NCBI GenBank assembly: GCA_002502785.1 | Contig: DAQG01000024.1 | Coordinates: 1 to 64,000, forward strand | Source: Methanothrix harundinacea | Lineage (GTDB): Archaea; Halobacteriota; Methanosarcinia; Methanotrichales; Methanotrichaceae | Direction of reading: 5' to 3' | Length of the DNA: 64,000 nucleotides | In this document: positions 29,639-37,719 of the stretch, piece after piece | Numbering within the stretch: position 1 is the stretch's first letter | Layout: the number at the start of each line of letters is the position of its first letter | Position numbers and translations under genes: made by a program | Notes under the pieces: model-generated | Seen by the model: the letters and a program-made list of their open reading frames with translations, nothing else | The model's database searches: none | Told to the model about the DNA's origin: nothing

Positions 29639-30861
29639 CTCCGGGATGAGATCACCTTCTCGTAGATCTCCAGGGTCTCTTTGGCCGCCCGTGGCCAGTT
29701 GAATACAGCTAGGCACTTGGCCCTGCCGTTCTTTCCCCATTCTCTCATCCTGTCGGGATCTTCCAGGACAAGGTTGATCCCCCAGGCGATGTCGCCGGGA
29801 TCGTGGGGGTTGACGTGAACGCCGGTGGGTCGATCCGATGTCGGATTGTCCACTATCTCCCGGAGGCCCGAGACGCCGCTGGCTCCGACGACGGCCGGCC
29901 GTTCCATGGCGGCGGCCTCGACCCCCACAATCCCGAAGGGCTCGTAGAGACTGGGAAAGACGCAGAGGTCGGCGAGGGCGTAGTGGTGGATCTTGGAATC
30001 CTGGTCCAAAAAGTCGGATACAACCTTCACCGATTCTCCGAGGGGCTCGGCCATCGACCTCACCCGATCTTCGATGGTTCCCTTGCCGACGACGAGAAGC
30101 TTCGCCCGAGGGTGCAAAGCCAGGACTTTTGGCATCGCCTCCAGGAGCTGGATCACACCCTTGACCCGCTCGAGCCTTCCGACGAAGAGGATCACCTCGT
30201 CTCCATCCTCGATGGCGTATTTTTCCCGAAGCTCCTCGATCTTCTTCTGTTTCACCGCCGAGGGGCTGAAGACGTCGGTCTCGACGCCGTGGTAGCAGAC
30301 TTCGATCTTGTCCTTTGGGATGCCGAGGCTTGCAAGCTGCTCTTTCATGGCCATGGATACGGTGATCACGCCGTCGGCGAGGTGGGCGCCTTTCAACTCC
30401 AGATCGACTATCTGCTGGTTTGGGGTAGATTCCCTTCCCACCTCGAGGCCGTGGACGTGGTAGATCAGGGGCAGGCCTTCGCTCCTCTTCGCCGCCATGC
30501 CGCCGGGCAGGCCCAGCCAGTCGTGGGCGACGCAGAGGTCGAATGGGCCGTTCTCCCTCAAAGAAACCGCAGCAAGCTGATTGTAGCTCATGAGGTCGAA
30601 GAGGAAAGCCACTCCGTCGCCCCAGGCCAAAGTTCGGGCTGAGAGGAAGGGCTCCCATCCGTCTCTCATAGGCTCTGGCATCTCCCTGAAGACGGAGATG
30701 CCGCGTTTCGTCTGCCTTCTCTTCAGATCCCCGTCGCCCAGGGTGAATACGGAGATTTTGTGTCCGAGGGCTGCTATCTCTCTTGAGATGGAGTCAGCGT
30801 AAACGCCGAGACCCCCGAAGACCCGGGGGGGAAACTCCAGGCTGAAGTAAGCTATCAACAT
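29635..30861 (-). CDS. glycosyltransferase family 4/5, glycogen synthase-like
   Basis: 408 residues. N-terminal MLIAYFSLEFPPRVFGGLG-VYADSISREI is typical of archaeal glucan synthases. The donor half has VILFVGRLERVKGVIQLLEA, ALADLCVFPSLYEPFGIVGVEA and ERPAVVGASGVSGL, including the EX7E pair. It overlaps galT by four bases and follows the GT3-like synthase by two, so all three are one operon. It probably extends alpha-glucan or makes a precursor. Confidence 0.88.
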   Translation of the reverse strand: MLIAYFSLEFPPRVFGGLGVYADSISREIAALGHKISVFTLGDGDLKRRQTKRGISVFREMPEPMRDGWEPFLSARTLAWGDGVAFLFDLMSYNQLAAVSLRENGPFDLCVAHDWLGLPGGMAAKRSEGLPLIYHVHGLEVGRESTPNQQIVDLELKGAHLADGVITVSMAMKEQLASLGIPKDKIEVCYHGVETDVFSPSAVKQKKIEELREKYAIEDGDEVILFVGRLERVKGVIQLLEAMPKVLALHPRAKLLVVGKGTIEDRVRSMAEPLGESVKVVSDFLDQDSKIHHYALADLCVFPSLYEPFGIVGVEAAAMERPAVVGASGVSGLREIVDNPTSDRPTGVHVNPHDPGDIAWGINLVLEDPDRMREWGKNGRAKCLAVFNWPRAAKETLEIYEKVISSRR

Positions 30862-30863
30862 AA

Positions 30864-32708
30864 TTATTCGCCACCATCGTCAAAACCTCTGATCTCCGGA
30901 GGCATGCACTTGTCCAGCTCCGAGCTGACCATGAGATTCTTGTAGTATTCCAGGACCGGCTCGGTCCAGTTCATCAGCTTTGCAAGAGCAAAGGACTCCT
31001 CACAGAGGAGCCGATACTTCACCTGGTCTTCGAGGTACGTCCAGGTGAAGTAATCCATGGCCAGGGCGTAATCGAGGATCATCTCCTGGTGGGCTGCATC
31101 GATGTTGTCGACGACGACTACACCTCCAAGGCCGGTCACCAGGCGTTCCACCTTCTTCAGGGCGTCGCTGAAACCGCAGGCCCGGCTCACGATGCTGGGG
31201 GTTCCCTCCCTTCCGGCCTCAAGCCCGGTGAGAAGGAAGGGCTCGTACTGGGAGGGGAATATACCCGCAACGCACCCCGCCATGATCTCGTCCACCTTCA
31301 TGTTGAGGCCGCCGTCGTCGGGTCCCACCCACTGGGGGTAGAGGACGGCCGAGGCGTGTCTCTTGCCCGCAGCCAGGCTCCCGACGTCGATCCCGTGATC
31401 GTGGATCATGTTGTTGAGCCTGATCTCTTCGCCCACCGGGACCTCGGAGGGCAGTTTGATGGGGAAGCCGTCGGGAAGCTTGTCCTTCGACTTCGGTCCG
31501 TGGGACGTGATGAGGAGACATACAACCCTCATCTTCTCTGCGAACCTCTGCTCGAGCATGCGGTGTTTTATCAGGTGGTCCTGGAGGAGGAGAGAGTCGA
31601 GGAGCTGAGGATAGCCCTTGTTCTCAAGCTCCAGACGAGATATGGTGAAGACGGGAAGGATATCCTCGGGATCGATCATCTCTCCTCCGAAGACCTTGTG
31701 GATGTTCTCAGAGAGGAACTTCTGGATCTTCTTTCTACATAGGTTCTTTTTCTTCCAGTCGATGTAGCTTACTTCCAGGTCGATCCCGTTCCTGATAACG
31801 ATCCCGTTCAAGTTGTGAAATAGCATTGCTTCCCGCATCGTCGAGTCCCCGACGAAGGAGACGACATCGGCGTACCGTGCGAGTGATTCGAGGGTGGCCA
31901 TGCCGAGGGGGACGTTGGGGTCCCAGACCGCGTCGTGATGAGCGATCTTCTCCAGAGACCGATAGCCTGAAGACCTTCCGGGCACGGTGGCGTGGAGGGT
32001 GGCCATCGTCCTGACGGGAACCCCGAGACACTTCAGCCTCGCGAGAGCGTAGAAGGTGGGAAACTCGTGGCAGTGGAGGGAGACTCGCATCTTCGGCATC
32101 ACCGACATGGCGAACTCCGAGATCGCCTCGTCCCCGTACTTCTTCGCCTTCTCCTCGCCGAGGGATACGAGGTACCGAACGAACTGGGAGACGGCGTAGG
32201 AGAGGCCCAGGTAGTGGGTGTACTCCGGACCGTAAGGGGCCCGTTCAAACGCCATCGAGTCGAGCCTCGACACCTGCCAGGCCTCGGTCTTTATGGCGTT
32301 GGCGAGGGTCATCTTCTGGCCGTATCTGCTAGTGATTATCGAATCGTAATAGGCGGTGTTGAAGAGGAGGTAGCCTACCGGCACCCCGTCGACCTCGGTC
32401 TGGGCGGTCACCACGTCGATCCCCTCGGACTTGAGGTGATCGAGGGCGGAGGTGAGCTCGTCGTTCATGTCGAGAGGTGCAAGGCCGTCAACGTCGGTGA
32501 CCCTGGACTTGCCCTTGTTCCAGTCCGCCCCCTGGGTGGGGTAGTAGGGGCCCGCCACCAGGATTTTGAGGTCGCATTCGATCTCTTTTTTTGCTGCGAG
32601 CTTTGCCAGCACCCTCGCCTCGGCGTCGATAACGTTCCATATCCCGCCCATCTTGTTGCAGACGGGGCCGCCCTCCTCCCCTGCCAGAACTACCCATCGC
32701 TTTATCAT
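30864..32708 (-). CDS. GT3-like (eukaryotic-type) glycogen synthase
   Basis: 614 residues, the length of GT3 rather than bacterial GT5 synthases. N-terminal CNKMGGIWNVI matches the GT3 GG(V/I)xxV donor loop, and the C-terminal half contains GIFPSQYEPFLLTGLEAGREGTPSIVSRACGFSDA, which is close to the GT3 signature. It likely extends alpha-1,4-glucan with UDP-glucose. Start ATG 32708. With the GT4 and galT genes it implies glycogen storage. Identification as GT3 is by motif; homology search would settle it. Confidence 0.75.
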   Translation of the reverse strand: MIKRWVVLAGEEGGPVCNKMGGIWNVIDAEARVLAKLAAKKEIECDLKILVAGPYYPTQGADWNKGKSRVTDVDGLAPLDMNDELTSALDHLKSEGIDVVTAQTEVDGVPVGYLLFNTAYYDSIITSRYGQKMTLANAIKTEAWQVSRLDSMAFERAPYGPEYTHYLGLSYAVSQFVRYLVSLGEEKAKKYGDEAISEFAMSVMPKMRVSLHCHEFPTFYALARLKCLGVPVRTMATLHATVPGRSSGYRSLEKIAHHDAVWDPNVPLGMATLESLARYADVVSFVGDSTMREAMLFHNLNGIVIRNGIDLEVSYIDWKKKNLCRKKIQKFLSENIHKVFGGEMIDPEDILPVFTISRLELENKGYPQLLDSLLLQDHLIKHRMLEQRFAEKMRVVCLLITSHGPKSKDKLPDGFPIKLPSEVPVGEEIRLNNMIHDHGIDVGSLAAGKRHASAVLYPQWVGPDDGGLNMKVDEIMAGCVAGIFPSQYEPFLLTGLEAGREGTPSIVSRACGFSDALKKVERLVTGLGGVVVVDNIDAAHQEMILDYALAMDYFTWTYLEDQVKYRLLCEESFALAKLMNWTEPVLEYYKNLMVSSELDKCMPPEIRGFDDGGE

Positions 32709-32731
32709 GACCGATCAGACCTCCTGCCGAT

Positions 32732-33460
32732 TTATGGGTAGGGCGAAAGGGTGGAGACCGCCAGTCCGTCGTCGGAGATGTCGAGGACCCTTATGCTGTT
32801 CGCGATCCTGGAACCCCTCATCTTCATTATGTAGATCGAACGGACCATGTTGTTTCCGATCCTCTCCCTGTTCAAAATGGTGCAGGAGTCCGCCCCGTAC
32901 TCCATGATCTGGGTCATGCCGAAAGCCGCGCCGATGGTGATCAGCGCCGTAACTCCCAGAGACCTCAAGTTGCCGAAGAGGTCGTCGGCAAGAGACCTCA
33001 TCACGAAGGGCGACTCGACGGCGGTAAAGAAGGCCATGAGGTCGTCGATCAGTATCCGCTGGGGCTTTTCCTCTCGCACCTTCTTGTCCACAAGTTTTCT
33101 GAAGTTTATCAGGAACTCTGTGGGGTCGGTCTCGATGCTTTTCTGGAGCCTGAGAACGGGGTCGGTGACGTCCACCACGACGAGCTTTCCCTCCTCCTCC
33201 AGCTTCCAGAAGTCCCACTTGAATGACGAGTACATCTCTTTTTTCAGGTACTCGGCGCTCTCCGAGGGCATGATGATCATCCCTTTCTCGCCGTTCTTGA
33301 TCCCCTCGTATATGAACTGGGAGGCGAAGACAGTCTTACCGCTTCCCGATGCCCCCGTAACGGTATTGACGGTCCCCCTGTGAAATCCTCCGTTCACCAG
33401 GTCGTCAAATCCCGGTATACCCGAAGGAACCTTCTCATATGATTTTGATGATTCGTCCAC
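32732..33460 (-). CDS. KaiC-like RecA-superfamily ATPase
   Basis: 242 residues, one KaiC/RadA-type domain. Walker A is VTGASGSGKTVFASQF (about residues 34-49), and Walker B is RILIDDLMAFF. There is no second domain or DNA-binding part. Such proteins are common in archaea, often with signalling genes, but their role is mostly unknown. GTG start with AGGGG five bases upstream. It precedes the glycogen synthase by 23 bases, so a regulatory link to glucan metabolism is possible. Confidence 0.85.
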   Translation of the reverse strand: MDESSKSYEKVPSGIPGFDDLVNGGFHRGTVNTVTGASGSGKTVFASQFIYEGIKNGEKGMIIMPSESAEYLKKEMYSSFKWDFWKLEEEGKLVVVDVTDPVLRLQKSIETDPTEFLINFRKLVDKKVREEKPQRILIDDLMAFFTAVESPFVMRSLADDLFGNLRSLGVTALITIGAAFGMTQIMEYGADSCTILNRERIGNNMVRSIYIMKMRGSRIANSIRVLDISDDGLAVSTLSPYP

Positions 33461-33572
33461 TTTTTCCCCTCCTGGATGTCTCTATTCGCCCGAGAGTAAT
33501 TATTTTTATCGGTGAAAGGCAAAAGATTTTCGTCTCGAAATTCGTCCTCACCATACAGGCAGTGTATCGGAT

Positions 33573-33630
33573 TTGCTGTAATTTGGAGTTAGTATTATTT
33601 CTGATGGCCGCGATTATCATTGATATACGC
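33573..33630 (+). repeat. 58-base dispersed repeat, copy 2
   Basis: Ungapped match (48 of 58) to the reverse complement of 28582-28639. It lies in the 730-base region upstream of the glutamate synthase genes, starting about 110 bases before KaiC-like gene's promoter-distal side. See copy 1. Confidence 0.5.
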
Positions 33631-33690
33631 AAAGTCAAGAACTCAATCGAGTGATAATCGGTTGTAGGACTTACGCACCTGCTATGATAT

Positions 33691-33718
33691 ATATAGTTAA
33701 TATCTATATTAACTATAT
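33691..33718. promoter_or_regulatory. 12-bp perfect palindrome before a small ORF
   Basis: ATATAGTTAATA (33691-33702) and TATTAACTATAT (33707-33718) are exact complements around TCTA. The AT-rich arms contain TATA-like sequence, about 35-60 bases upstream of the 58-codon frame at 33751. A regulator bound here would cover the promoter, so this is a likely operator. Confidence 0.5.
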
Positions 33719-33750
33719 CTGCTCGCTCCCTAAGGGCGGGAGATCACCAC

Positions 33751-33927
33751 ATGAGCAGTGAGGTGGGAAAGAAGGCCGAAATCACCTTCAAATTTTTCAT
33801 CTCCAAAAAGGAACCGGTGGTGTGTGCCCGCAGCACAGAAGTGGCCCTGCCGGGTGGAAGCTGGATAGGCCCTTGCCCGTCCTCCGGTGACCATATTTTG
33901 GCTCAATTTGGGCTAAATCTTGGCTGA
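33751..33927 (+). CDS. 58-residue unknown small protein
   Basis: An open frame with ATG, a GGGAG eight bases upstream and stop TGA at 33925-33927. The product begins MSSEVGKKAEITFKFFISKK and ends GDHILAQFGLNLG; it has two cysteines and no membrane helix. A palindromic, TATA-rich promoter precedes it. No family recognised. It might be a regulatory or leader peptide for the glutamate synthase operon, since it ends just before the phased repeats and promoter of that operon; this is inference. It could also be chance. Confidence 0.45.
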   Translation: MSSEVGKKAEITFKFFISKKEPVVCARSTEVALPGGSWIGPCPSSGDHILAQFGLNLG

Positions 33928-33937
33928 TATTTGGGCA
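33896..33937 (+). repeat. four phased TTTGGGCT-type direct repeats
   Basis: TTTTGGCT (33896), TTTGGGCT (33907), TCTTGGCT (33918) and TTTGGGCA (33930) start 11, 11 and 12 bases apart, about one helical turn. They overlap the end of the 58-residue frame and sit directly before a TATA-like TTTTTATAT (33942-33950). Repeats on one DNA face next to a promoter suggest cooperative regulator binding. Confidence 0.45.
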
Positions 33938-34055
33938 CACCTTTTTATATCTTTAAGACAACAATACAACGGGAAAACGTCCTGGATTGTGCCGTAAAGG
34001 TCCCGAGATCGTCGAGATTTGCACATGCAGGCGGCATCTCCAAAAAAATGTCTGC

Positions 34056-34130
34056 ATCGGCCAGCTGGGTTTATCGGCCAGGTTCATAATTGTTATGAAC
34101 ATTTCTCAACGTTTCTCAAATAGCTATAAA
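34056..34130 (+). promoter_or_regulatory. glutamate synthase promoter with palindrome and paired repeats
   Basis: In order: ATCGGCCAG twice (34056-34064 and 34073-34081, 17-base period), a perfect palindrome GTTCATAA-TTG-TTATGAAC (34082-34100), TTTCTCAA twice (34102-34109 and 34112-34119), then the TATA element TATAAA (34125-34130) about 63 bases before the ATG at 34193. The methanogen nitrogen operator GGAA-N6-TTCC is not seen, so control by NrpR is not indicated. Confidence 0.55.
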
Positions 34131-34192
34131 ACATTTATTGTAATCACTTCAAGGCTGCACGTCATCGATTCAGGAACGATCAGGCCGATTTG

Positions 34193-35332
34193 ATGGAGTT
34201 TAAGATTATTATGCCAAGGATTAGAAGAGAATTATACAATAAAGAGATCTGTGCCTGCTCCATCTTCGGGGCCATGAACCGGGATGGTGAGCGCTTTACC
34301 GGAGCTGGCGTCATGAAGGCGATAGCCAACATGCACGTCCGAGGCAACGGTCTTGGTGGAGGGTTTGCAGCCTATGGCATATACCCGCAGTACAAGGATT
34401 ACTACGCCTTCCACCTCATGTTCACAGGCCATAACCTGCAGGCCAAACTCTCCGCCAAAAAGGAATTGGACGCCTTTCTCTGCCAGAACTTCGACGTGGT
34501 CTACGATGAAGAGATCCCCCACGGCGATGAGGCAACGGTAAGCGATCCCCCCCTGGTATGGCGCTACTTCGTTCTTCCCAATAAGCAGGGCGAGGACGCC
34601 AAGCTCTCCGATGAGGATTACATCGTGGGCAAGGTCATGGTGGTGAACACAAAAATCGAGAACGCCTACGTCTTCAGTTCCGGCAAAAACATGGGCTGCT
34701 TCAAGGGTGTCGGCTACCCCGAGGACATCGGAGAGTACTTCATGCTCGACAAGCTCTACCGAGCTCACACCTGGACGGTCCACGGCCGCTTTCCCACCAA
34801 CACCCAGGCCTGGTGGGGCGGAGCCCACCCCTTCAGCCTCCTGGATACGACTGTCGTTCACAACGGCGAGGTCTCCTCTTACGGCACCAACCGCTGGTAC
34901 CTGGAGATGTACGGCTACGCATGCACCCTGCAGACGGACACGGAGGTCATAGCCTACGCCGCAGACCTGCTCATGAGAAGACAGAAGCTTCCCATCGATA
35001 TCGTGGCCAAGATCCTCGCCCCGCCCATCTGGAACGCCATCGACCAGATGAACGAGAAGGAGAAGAAACTTCTCACCACATTGAGGATGGTCTACGCCCC
35101 TCTGCTCATGAACGGACCGTTTGCTGTGATCATAGGTCAGACGGGAAAGATGATCGGCCTCACGGACAGAATCAGGCTTCGACCCATCACCGCAGCCACT
35201 AGAGGAGAGATGTTCTACATCTCCTCAGAAGAAGCATCAATTAGACTTATCTCGCCACAGCTTGACCGCGTCTGGACGCCTAACGGAGGAGAACCGGTCG
35301 TAGGCGAACTAAATAGCATGAGGAAGGTTTAG
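34193..35332 (+). CDS. gltB1: glutamate synthase, glutamine amidotransferase subunit
   Basis: 379 residues. Class II amidotransferase that releases ammonia from glutamine. The likely nucleophile is the cysteine in ACSIFGAMN (about residue 23), which would need removal of a short propeptide. Other signatures are GRFPTNTQAWWGGAHPF and VVHNGEVSSYGTNRWYLE. Archaeal glutamate synthase is split into three genes, and this is the first part. Start ATG 34193; ATG 34211 is the alternative and gives a shorter leader. The next gene begins after two bases. Confidence 0.9.
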   Translation: MEFKIIMPRIRRELYNKEICACSIFGAMNRDGERFTGAGVMKAIANMHVRGNGLGGGFAAYGIYPQYKDYYAFHLMFTGHNLQAKLSAKKELDAFLCQNFDVVYDEEIPHGDEATVSDPPLVWRYFVLPNKQGEDAKLSDEDYIVGKVMVVNTKIENAYVFSSGKNMGCFKGVGYPEDIGEYFMLDKLYRAHTWTVHGRFPTNTQAWWGGAHPFSLLDTTVVHNGEVSSYGTNRWYLEMYGYACTLQTDTEVIAYAADLLMRRQKLPIDIVAKILAPPIWNAIDQMNEKEKKLLTTLRMVYAPLLMNGPFAVIIGQTGKMIGLTDRIRLRPITAATRGEMFYISSEEASIRLISPQLDRVWTPNGGEPVVGELNSMRKV

Positions 35333-35334
35333 AA

Positions 35335-36849
35335 ATGAAATCATTCGTCTTTCCCGAGTTCCAGATCATAAGGGACGAAGAAAAATGTGGCCAGTGTCGG
35401 GGCTGCGAGAGACAGTGTGCCTTCGGCACTCACACTTACGATCCGGTGGCTGACCGGCTGGTATCCGACGAATACAAGTGCTCCGGGTGCCAGAGATGCG
35501 TCATATTCTGCCCAAAGGACGCCATAGTGGTCCGACCCTCTCCTTCGTCCTACCGGCCCAACGCATCCTGGTCACGCGAGAAGATCGAGGACCTCAAGAG
35601 GCAGGCAGAGACGGGAGGAGTGCTACTCACCGGATGCGGCAGCGACAAGCCGTTCCGCATCTACTGGGACCACATCGTCCTCAACGCCTCTCAGGTCACA
35701 AACCCCTCCATCGACCCGCTAAGAGAGCCGATGGAGCTACGCACCTTCCTGGGCGCAAAACCGGACATGATGGAGATCTCCGCCGAGGATGGAGATGTAC
35801 AGATCAAGACAGAGTTATCGCCCAATCTGATGGTGGAGACGCCCATCCTCTTCTCGGCCATGTCCTACGGGGCCATCAGCTACAACGCCTTCCGCTCTTT
35901 GGCGACGGCAGCCTGCAAATCCGGAACCTACTTCAATACCGGCGAGGGCGGCCTTCCCCGGGAAATGAGGGATGAGTTTGGCAAATGCGCCATTGTGCAG
36001 GTGGCCTCAGGCCGCTTCGGCATAGACGCCGAGTACCTGAACTGCGCCCAAGCGGTGGAGATCAAGGTGGGCCAGGGCGCCAAGCCCGGTATCGGCGGCC
36101 ACCTTCCCGGCGAGAAGGTCTCCCAGGCCGTGGCAGAGACGCGGATGATCCCCATGGGTACCGATGCCATTTCACCTGCACCGCATCACGACATCTACTC
36201 CATTGAAGATCTATCCATGCTCATCTACGCTCTGAAAGAGGCCACCAACTACGAGAAGCCCATATCCGTCAAGATCGCAGCCGTCCACAACTTCGCAGCC
36301 ATAGCTTCGGGAATCGTGCGAGCCGGTGCGGACATCATTGCCATCGATGGCCTGCGAGGCGGAACCGGAGCCGCACCCAAAGCCATCCGGGACAACGTGG
36401 GCATACCGACGGAACTGGCAATATCCTCCCTAGACCGACGCCTGCGAAATGAGGGGATCAGGAACAGATGCTCCATCATCGCCGCGGGCGGAATTCGATG
36501 CAGCTCCGACGTCATCAAGGCCATAGCCTTAGGCGCCGATGCCGTCTACATCGGATCTGCGGCTCTGATCGCTATGGGATGCACCCTCTGCCAGAAGTGC
36601 TACACCGGAAAATGCAACTGGGGCATATGCACTCAGGACCCGCGTCTCTCCGGCAGGCTGAATGTGGAGATCGCCTCCCAGAGGCTGTCCAACCTCATAT
36701 CAGCCTGGTCGCACGAGATCGCAGAGATGCTGGGCGGCATGGGCATCAATGCTCTTGAGAGCCTGCGCGGAAACCGGGACCACCTGCGGGGTGTGGGGCT
36801 GTACGAGTGGGAGCTTGATGTACTGGGAATCAAGGGTGCCGGAGAGTGA
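35335..36849 (+). CDS. gltB2: glutamate synthase, FMN/iron-sulfur catalytic subunit
   Basis: 504 residues. Residues about 14-62 carry two [4Fe-4S] motifs (CGQCRGCERQC and CSGCQRCVIFC), a ferredoxin-like insert typical of archaeal GltB. Then an FMN-binding barrel makes glutamate from 2-oxoglutarate and ammonia; landmarks are GGTGAAPKAIRDNVG, IPTELAIS and the [3Fe-4S] cluster motif CTLCQKCYTGKCNWGIC. Electrons must come from ferredoxin or a partner flavoprotein, since no NADPH domain is present. It forms one transcription unit with its neighbours. Confidence 0.93.
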   Translation: MKSFVFPEFQIIRDEEKCGQCRGCERQCAFGTHTYDPVADRLVSDEYKCSGCQRCVIFCPKDAIVVRPSPSSYRPNASWSREKIEDLKRQAETGGVLLTGCGSDKPFRIYWDHIVLNASQVTNPSIDPLREPMELRTFLGAKPDMMEISAEDGDVQIKTELSPNLMVETPILFSAMSYGAISYNAFRSLATAACKSGTYFNTGEGGLPREMRDEFGKCAIVQVASGRFGIDAEYLNCAQAVEIKVGQGAKPGIGGHLPGEKVSQAVAETRMIPMGTDAISPAPHHDIYSIEDLSMLIYALKEATNYEKPISVKIAAVHNFAAIASGIVRAGADIIAIDGLRGGTGAAPKAIRDNVGIPTELAISSLDRRLRNEGIRNRCSIIAAGGIRCSSDVIKAIALGADAVYIGSAALIAMGCTLCQKCYTGKCNWGICTQDPRLSGRLNVEIASQRLSNLISAWSHEIAEMLGGMGINALESLRGNRDHLRGVGLYEWELDVLGIKGAGE

Positions 36850-36856
36850 AGAAGAA

Positions 36857-37669
36857 ATGGCGAGAGCAGTTCTATCCGAATCAAGTCTCGAGGTAAAGCA
36901 AGATAATCAAAATATAGAGGGCCTTGAGATCGATGCCACAGACCTGGGGACTAAAGAGCTGAACGACCAGCTCAGGGACTTGATGCTCTCCGGTGCGAAG
37001 AAGGTCAGTATCAGAAATGTCTGCGGTCAGAGGTACATCGGCACCCGCCTCTACACACCCGAGCATCTCGAAATGGAGATCGAGATCTTCGGGACTCCGG
37101 GCAACGATCTGGCCGCCTTTCTTTACGGCCATAAGATAACAGTGCACGGCAACGCCCAGGATGGTGTGGGAAACACCATGGACGCCGGAAAAGTGGTCGT
37201 CGAGGGAAGGGCAGGAGACGTATTGGGTTTTTCCATGCGAGGCGGCGAGATCTATGTGCGGGATAACTGCGGCTATCGAACGGCACTGCACATGAAGGAG
37301 TACGAGGGCAAAAGGCCTGTCCTGGTCGTAGGTGGCAGATCGCAGGACTTTTTGGGCGAGTACATGGCTGGCGGAATCGTCATCGTACTGGACCTGCAAG
37401 ACCTGGCTCATGAGGCCAACTTCATAGGCACCGGCATGCACGGAGGCGTGATATATCTCCGCGGCAGCGTAAAGCAGTCTCAGGTCGGCGGGCAGGTGGA
37501 CATTTCACCCATAGACGAGTTCAACCGGGAGGTTCTTGATCAATACGTCTCCAGGTTCTTGGAGCGTTTTCCTGAGATCGGCAAGAGCAAAGAAGAGATT
37601 TTGAGGTCTCAGTTCGTCAGGCTGACACCCAAGTCGAAGAGGCCTTACGGCAATCTTTATGCATACTAA
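36857..37669 (+). CDS. gltB3: glutamate synthase, GXGXG subunit
   Basis: 270 residues, the beta-helix GXGXG domain of glutamate synthase. The repeat pattern is visible in GNAQDGVGNTMDAGKVVVEG, GRAGDVLGFSMRGGEIYV and GTGMHGGVIYLRG. It completes the three-part enzyme. ATG 36857 is used; an open frame reaching back into gltB2 is not needed. The distance to the next gene is 50 bases, so cotranscription with the formate dehydrogenase-like gene is likely. Confidence 0.9.
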   Translation: MARAVLSESSLEVKQDNQNIEGLEIDATDLGTKELNDQLRDLMLSGAKKVSIRNVCGQRYIGTRLYTPEHLEMEIEIFGTPGNDLAAFLYGHKITVHGNAQDGVGNTMDAGKVVVEGRAGDVLGFSMRGGEIYVRDNCGYRTALHMKEYEGKRPVLVVGGRSQDFLGEYMAGGIVIVLDLQDLAHEANFIGTGMHGGVIYLRGSVKQSQVGGQVDISPIDEFNREVLDQYVSRFLERFPEIGKSKEEILRSQFVRLTPKSKRPYGNLYAY

Positions 37670-37719
37670 AATCGTGCGGAATATTGCTTGAGATAAACCA
37701 ATAGCCATCAGGGATTAAG

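Noticed and set aside
28685..30658. A single 657-codon minus frame covering galT and part of the glycosyltransferase
   Set aside because: Its first half is Arg/Pro/Gly-rich and out of frame with the well-supported GT gene. galT has its own ATG at 29638 overlapping the GT stop.
33666..33684. GTAGGACTTACGCACCTG near 33666, similar to ends of some insertion sequences
   Set aside because: No inverted partner copy was found nearby and the resemblance is from memory only.
33930..34193. NrpR nitrogen operator (GGAA-N6-TTCC) before gltB1
   Set aside because: The only GGAA runs have no TTCC at the right spacing.
36662..36856. Upstream extension of the gltB3 frame into gltB2
   Set aside because: The extension reads gltB2 in the wrong frame; ATG 36857 gives the conserved length.
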